From CAVVAY01 sp963746465 (GTDB taxonomy: Bacteria > Actinomycetota > Actinomycetes > JACCUZ01), in NCBI GenBank assembly GCA_963746465.1, contig CAVVAY010000007.1, positions 620,001-684,000 of the forward strand: DNA of 64,000 nt. Reading direction: 5' to 3'. The notes under the pieces are model-generated. The model worked only from the letters and a program-made list of their open reading frames with translations, did not search any database and had not been told where the DNA came from. The stretch's first letter is position 1, and each line of letters opens with the position of its first letter. The position numbers and the translations under genes were made by a program. Shown piece after piece: positions 62,241 to 64,000 of this stretch.

Positions 62241-63350
62241 GTGCCGACGTACGACGTCGTCGTCGCGGGCCTGGGCGGCTTCGGCAGCTCGACCGCGGCC
62301 CACCTGGCCAGGCGCGGGTTGCGCACCCTGGGGCTGGACCCCCGCCCCGGCGCGCATGCGGAAGGCGCCAGCCACGGCGAGACCCGGATCGTCCGCCAGG
62401 TCTACTTCGAGGGCGCGGCCTACGTGCCGTTGCTGCAGCGCACCTACGAGCTGTGGGCGGAGCTCGCGGACGCAGCCGGGAAGCCGCTGCTGCGCCGCAC
62501 CGGCGGGCTGTTCCTCGGGCTGCCGCACACGAAGGTCTTCCGCGGCAGCCTGGAGACCGCGCGGCACTGGGACCTGCCGCACGCGGTGCTCGACGGCGCC
62601 GAGATGCACGCGCGGTTCCCCGCACTGCGACCCCCGGACGGCGTCATGGGTCTGTGGGAGCCGGAAGCCGGCACGGTGCGTCCGGAGAGCGCGGTCGAGG
62701 CCCAGCTGCTGCGCGCGGCCGACGCTGGAGCGGAGCTGCGGCACGACGAGGCCGTCACCAGCTGGTCTGCTACCGGTGACGGTGTCCGGGTGACGACCAC
62801 GCGAGGCAGCTACGACGCCGGAGCCCTGGTGCTCGCTCCCGGCCGTTGGACGGCAGAGCTCCTCGGCGGGCTCGACCTGCCGCTGACCGTGGAACGCCGG
62901 GTGCAGCACTGGTTCGCGCCGCCGTCAATCGAGCCGTTCCGGCCGGGACAGCTCCCGGTGTGGATCTGGGACCGCGCCGACGGCACCTCGCTCTACGGAG
63001 CGCCGTCGCAGGGGGACACCGGTGACGTCAAGGCGGCCGTGCACTTCTCGACCGCGCGACCGGCCGACTCCTGGAGCGTCGCGCAGGTGGCCGGCACGCT
63101 GGCCGAGCTGATGCCCGGTCTGGGCGACCGGCACGTCCGCGAGGCCGTCTGCTGGTACACCCTGACCCCGGACCAGAACTTCGTCGTCGGCCCGCACCCT
63201 GTGGCGCCACGGGTGCTGCTCGCTTGCGGCTTCTCCGGCCACGGCTTCAAGTTCACGCCGGTGCTGGGCGAGGCGATTGCCGACCTGGTGTCGGACGGCA
63301 CCACGCGGCACGACCTCACGACCTTCGACCCCCGGCGGTTCGCTGCGTGA
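62241..63350 (+). CDS. Sarcosine oxidase / N-methyltryptophan oxidase-type flavoenzyme
   Basis: A 369-residue FAD amine oxidase of the MSOX/MTOX type. The dinucleotide fold is YDVVVAGLGGFGSSTAAHLA, then HGETRIVRQVYFEG (FAD site). The late VCWYTLTPDQNFVVGPH contains Cys304, matching the covalent-flavin cysteine of the family, and CGFSGHGFKFTPVLGE closes the active site. It should oxidise a secondary N-methyl amino acid with release of H2O2. GTG 62241. Its stop overlaps the ThpR gene (GTGA). Confidence 0.92.
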   Translation: MPTYDVVVAGLGGFGSSTAAHLARRGLRTLGLDPRPGAHAEGASHGETRIVRQVYFEGAAYVPLLQRTYELWAELADAAGKPLLRRTGGLFLGLPHTKVFRGSLETARHWDLPHAVLDGAEMHARFPALRPPDGVMGLWEPEAGTVRPESAVEAQLLRAADAGAELRHDEAVTSWSATGDGVRVTTTRGSYDAGALVLAPGRWTAELLGGLDLPLTVERRVQHWFAPPSIEPFRPGQLPVWIWDRADGTSLYGAPSQGDTGDVKAAVHFSTARPADSWSVAQVAGTLAELMPGLGDRHVREAVCWYTLTPDQNFVVGPHPVAPRVLLACGFSGHGFKFTPVLGEAIADLVSDGTTRHDLTTFDPRRFAA

Positions 63351-63865
63351 GGCTGTTCGTGGCGGTACGACCGCCGGCGCAGGCGCTGGAGCACGCAGCC
63401 GCGGCGGTCGCGGCGGTACGGGCGGCGCACGACGGCCCGCGCTGGGTCCCACCGGAGCGCTGGCACCTCACGCTCGCGTTCTACGGCGAGCTGCCCGACG
63501 CCGAGGTCACGAAGGTCGTGGACCGCCTGGACCGCCGGCTCCGCGACAGCGTCGACCTGGCACTCGCACTGGCCGGGGCCGGGGCCTTCAGCCGGCGCGC
63601 GGTCTGGCTGGGTGTCACCGGCGACGTCGCGCCGCTGCGGGCCCTGGCCAGGGTCGTGGCTCGGGACCGCGGCCGTCCCTACCGACCGCACCTGACCGTT
63701 GCCCGGCTGCGCGGCGACACCGACCCGGCGCCCGCGGTGGCCGCCCTCTCGGCGTACGCCGGTCCGGGCTGGACGGCCGGCGCCGTGCACCTCGTCCGTT
63801 CACGGCTGGGTCCCTCACCGACGTACGACGACATCGCGAGCTGGCCGCTCACACCGCGGCCGTAG
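63347..63865 (+). CDS. thpR: RNA 2',3'-cyclic phosphodiesterase (2'-5' RNA ligase family)
   Basis: A 172-residue 2H phosphoesterase with the two catalytic HxT motifs: His40 in RWHLTLAF and His115 in YRPHLTVAR. Beginning VRLFVAVRPP and WVPPERWHLTL are typical of ThpR. It opens 2',3'-cyclic phosphates on RNA ends and shows weak ligase activity in vitro in relatives. GTG 63347 overlaps the flavoenzyme stop. Confidence 0.92.
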   Translation: MRLFVAVRPPAQALEHAAAAVAAVRAAHDGPRWVPPERWHLTLAFYGELPDAEVTKVVDRLDRRLRDSVDLALALAGAGAFSRRAVWLGVTGDVAPLRALARVVARDRGRPYRPHLTVARLRGDTDPAPAVAALSAYAGPGWTAGAVHLVRSRLGPSPTYDDIASWPLTPRP

Positions 63866-63874
63866 GGTCGGCCC

Positions 63875-63958
63875 ATGGACCCGAGGACGCGGCGACGCGT
63901 GGTGCTCGCCGTGCTTGCGCTGCTCGTCCTGGTGGTCGTCGTCGGCTCGGTCGTCTGA
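63875..63958 (+). CDS. 27-residue membrane peptide
   Basis: ATG 63875, 9 nt after the thpR stop, encodes a basic start MDPRTRRR followed by one hydrophobic helix (VVLAVLALLVLVVVVGSVV) and a stop. The pattern Arg-rich N-terminus then helix then stop fits a single-pass small membrane protein with the N-terminus inside. No family recognised; a chance frame is possible. Confidence 0.45.
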   Translation: MDPRTRRRVVLAVLALLVLVVVVGSVV

Positions 63959-63964
63959 CCGGCG

Positions 63965-64000
63965 CTACCAGGCGTACGCCTCGGGGGCGGGGCCGCCGGG
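63965..64000 (-). CDS. Aldo/keto reductase, C-terminal end only
   Basis: Reverse-strand frame entering from the right edge: PGGPAPEAYAW then TAG at 63967-63965. The same kind of ending occurs in the aldo/keto reductase at 45937-46929 (EAPQAYAW), so this is likely the tail of another AKR. Only 11 codons are visible. Confidence 0.5.
   Translation of the reverse strand, partial: PGGPAPEAYAW

Overview
This 64 kb window is chromosomal DNA of a high-GC actinobacterium. The evidence is the very GC-rich coding sequence, the block coaX-lysS-lsr2-clpC, an Lsr2 nucleoid protein, a disA-radA pair, a ClgR-type box before clpC and a protein of the mycothiol-dependent isomerase family. The cheB-cheR-cheW run points to a chemotactic relative, for example among Nocardioides-like lineages, but I cannot name a genus. 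I see no rRNA, tRNA, CRISPR array, prophage or transposase.

Layout. 1-3100: end of panC, coaX, lysS, a 36-residue membrane peptide and lsr2. 3200-9800: two VOC proteins, the lactate operon lutABC (lutC frameshifted), a PAP2 protein, a secreted protein, and a GNAT-SDR pair. 9800-12650: clpC with a complex leader. 12550-15320: an ABC-2 exporter operon bracketed by two copies of a 94-bp triple-hairpin repeat. 15350-19320: mutY and cheBRW. 19350-23720: a TetR regulator, an orphan LanC-like cyclase and an MMPL exporter, joined by matching operator sequences. 23725-27650: GNAT, disA, radA and a PIG-L deacetylase. 27700-31670: DUF1203, a cysteine-rich protein, ppx, an isomerase and a methyltransferase. 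31800-34006: a large secreted metallopeptidase with a strong terminator. 34098-36231: a TetR-controlled ABC exporter. 36241-42570: MFS, proline dehydrogenase, proC, HAD phosphatase and a secreted phosphoesterase with a decayed HNH-like tail. 42650-45785: AKR, MFS and DUF3027. 45900-50800: a lower-GC accessory stretch (AKR, two DinB proteins, a dimeric barrel protein, lipoprotein, methyltransferase, Stf0 sulfotransferase). 50880-55040: membrane proteins, a purine permease and a GAF-EAL c-di-GMP phosphodiesterase. 55126-59005: crcB1-crcB2-AlkZ-like, then Mo-oxidoreductase-FNR-DUF6510-LigD-PE, mostly coupled by 4-nt overlaps. 59127-64000: an Asp/His repeat protein, MarR-MFS, a DinB/MDMPI-type protein, a sarcosine-oxidase-like flavoenzyme, ThpR, a 27-residue membrane peptide and the last codons of an AKR.

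Themes. Operons are compact and usually joined by GTGA or ATGA overlaps. Many single genes have a TANNNT-like -10 element exactly 6-7 nt before the start codon, which suggests widespread leaderless transcription. Three genes (panC, lutC and the first ABC ATPase) carry single-base indels, which may be sequence errors or real decay. No gene-free stretch exceeds 300 bases; the longest, 9774-10032, holds the clpC regulatory region.
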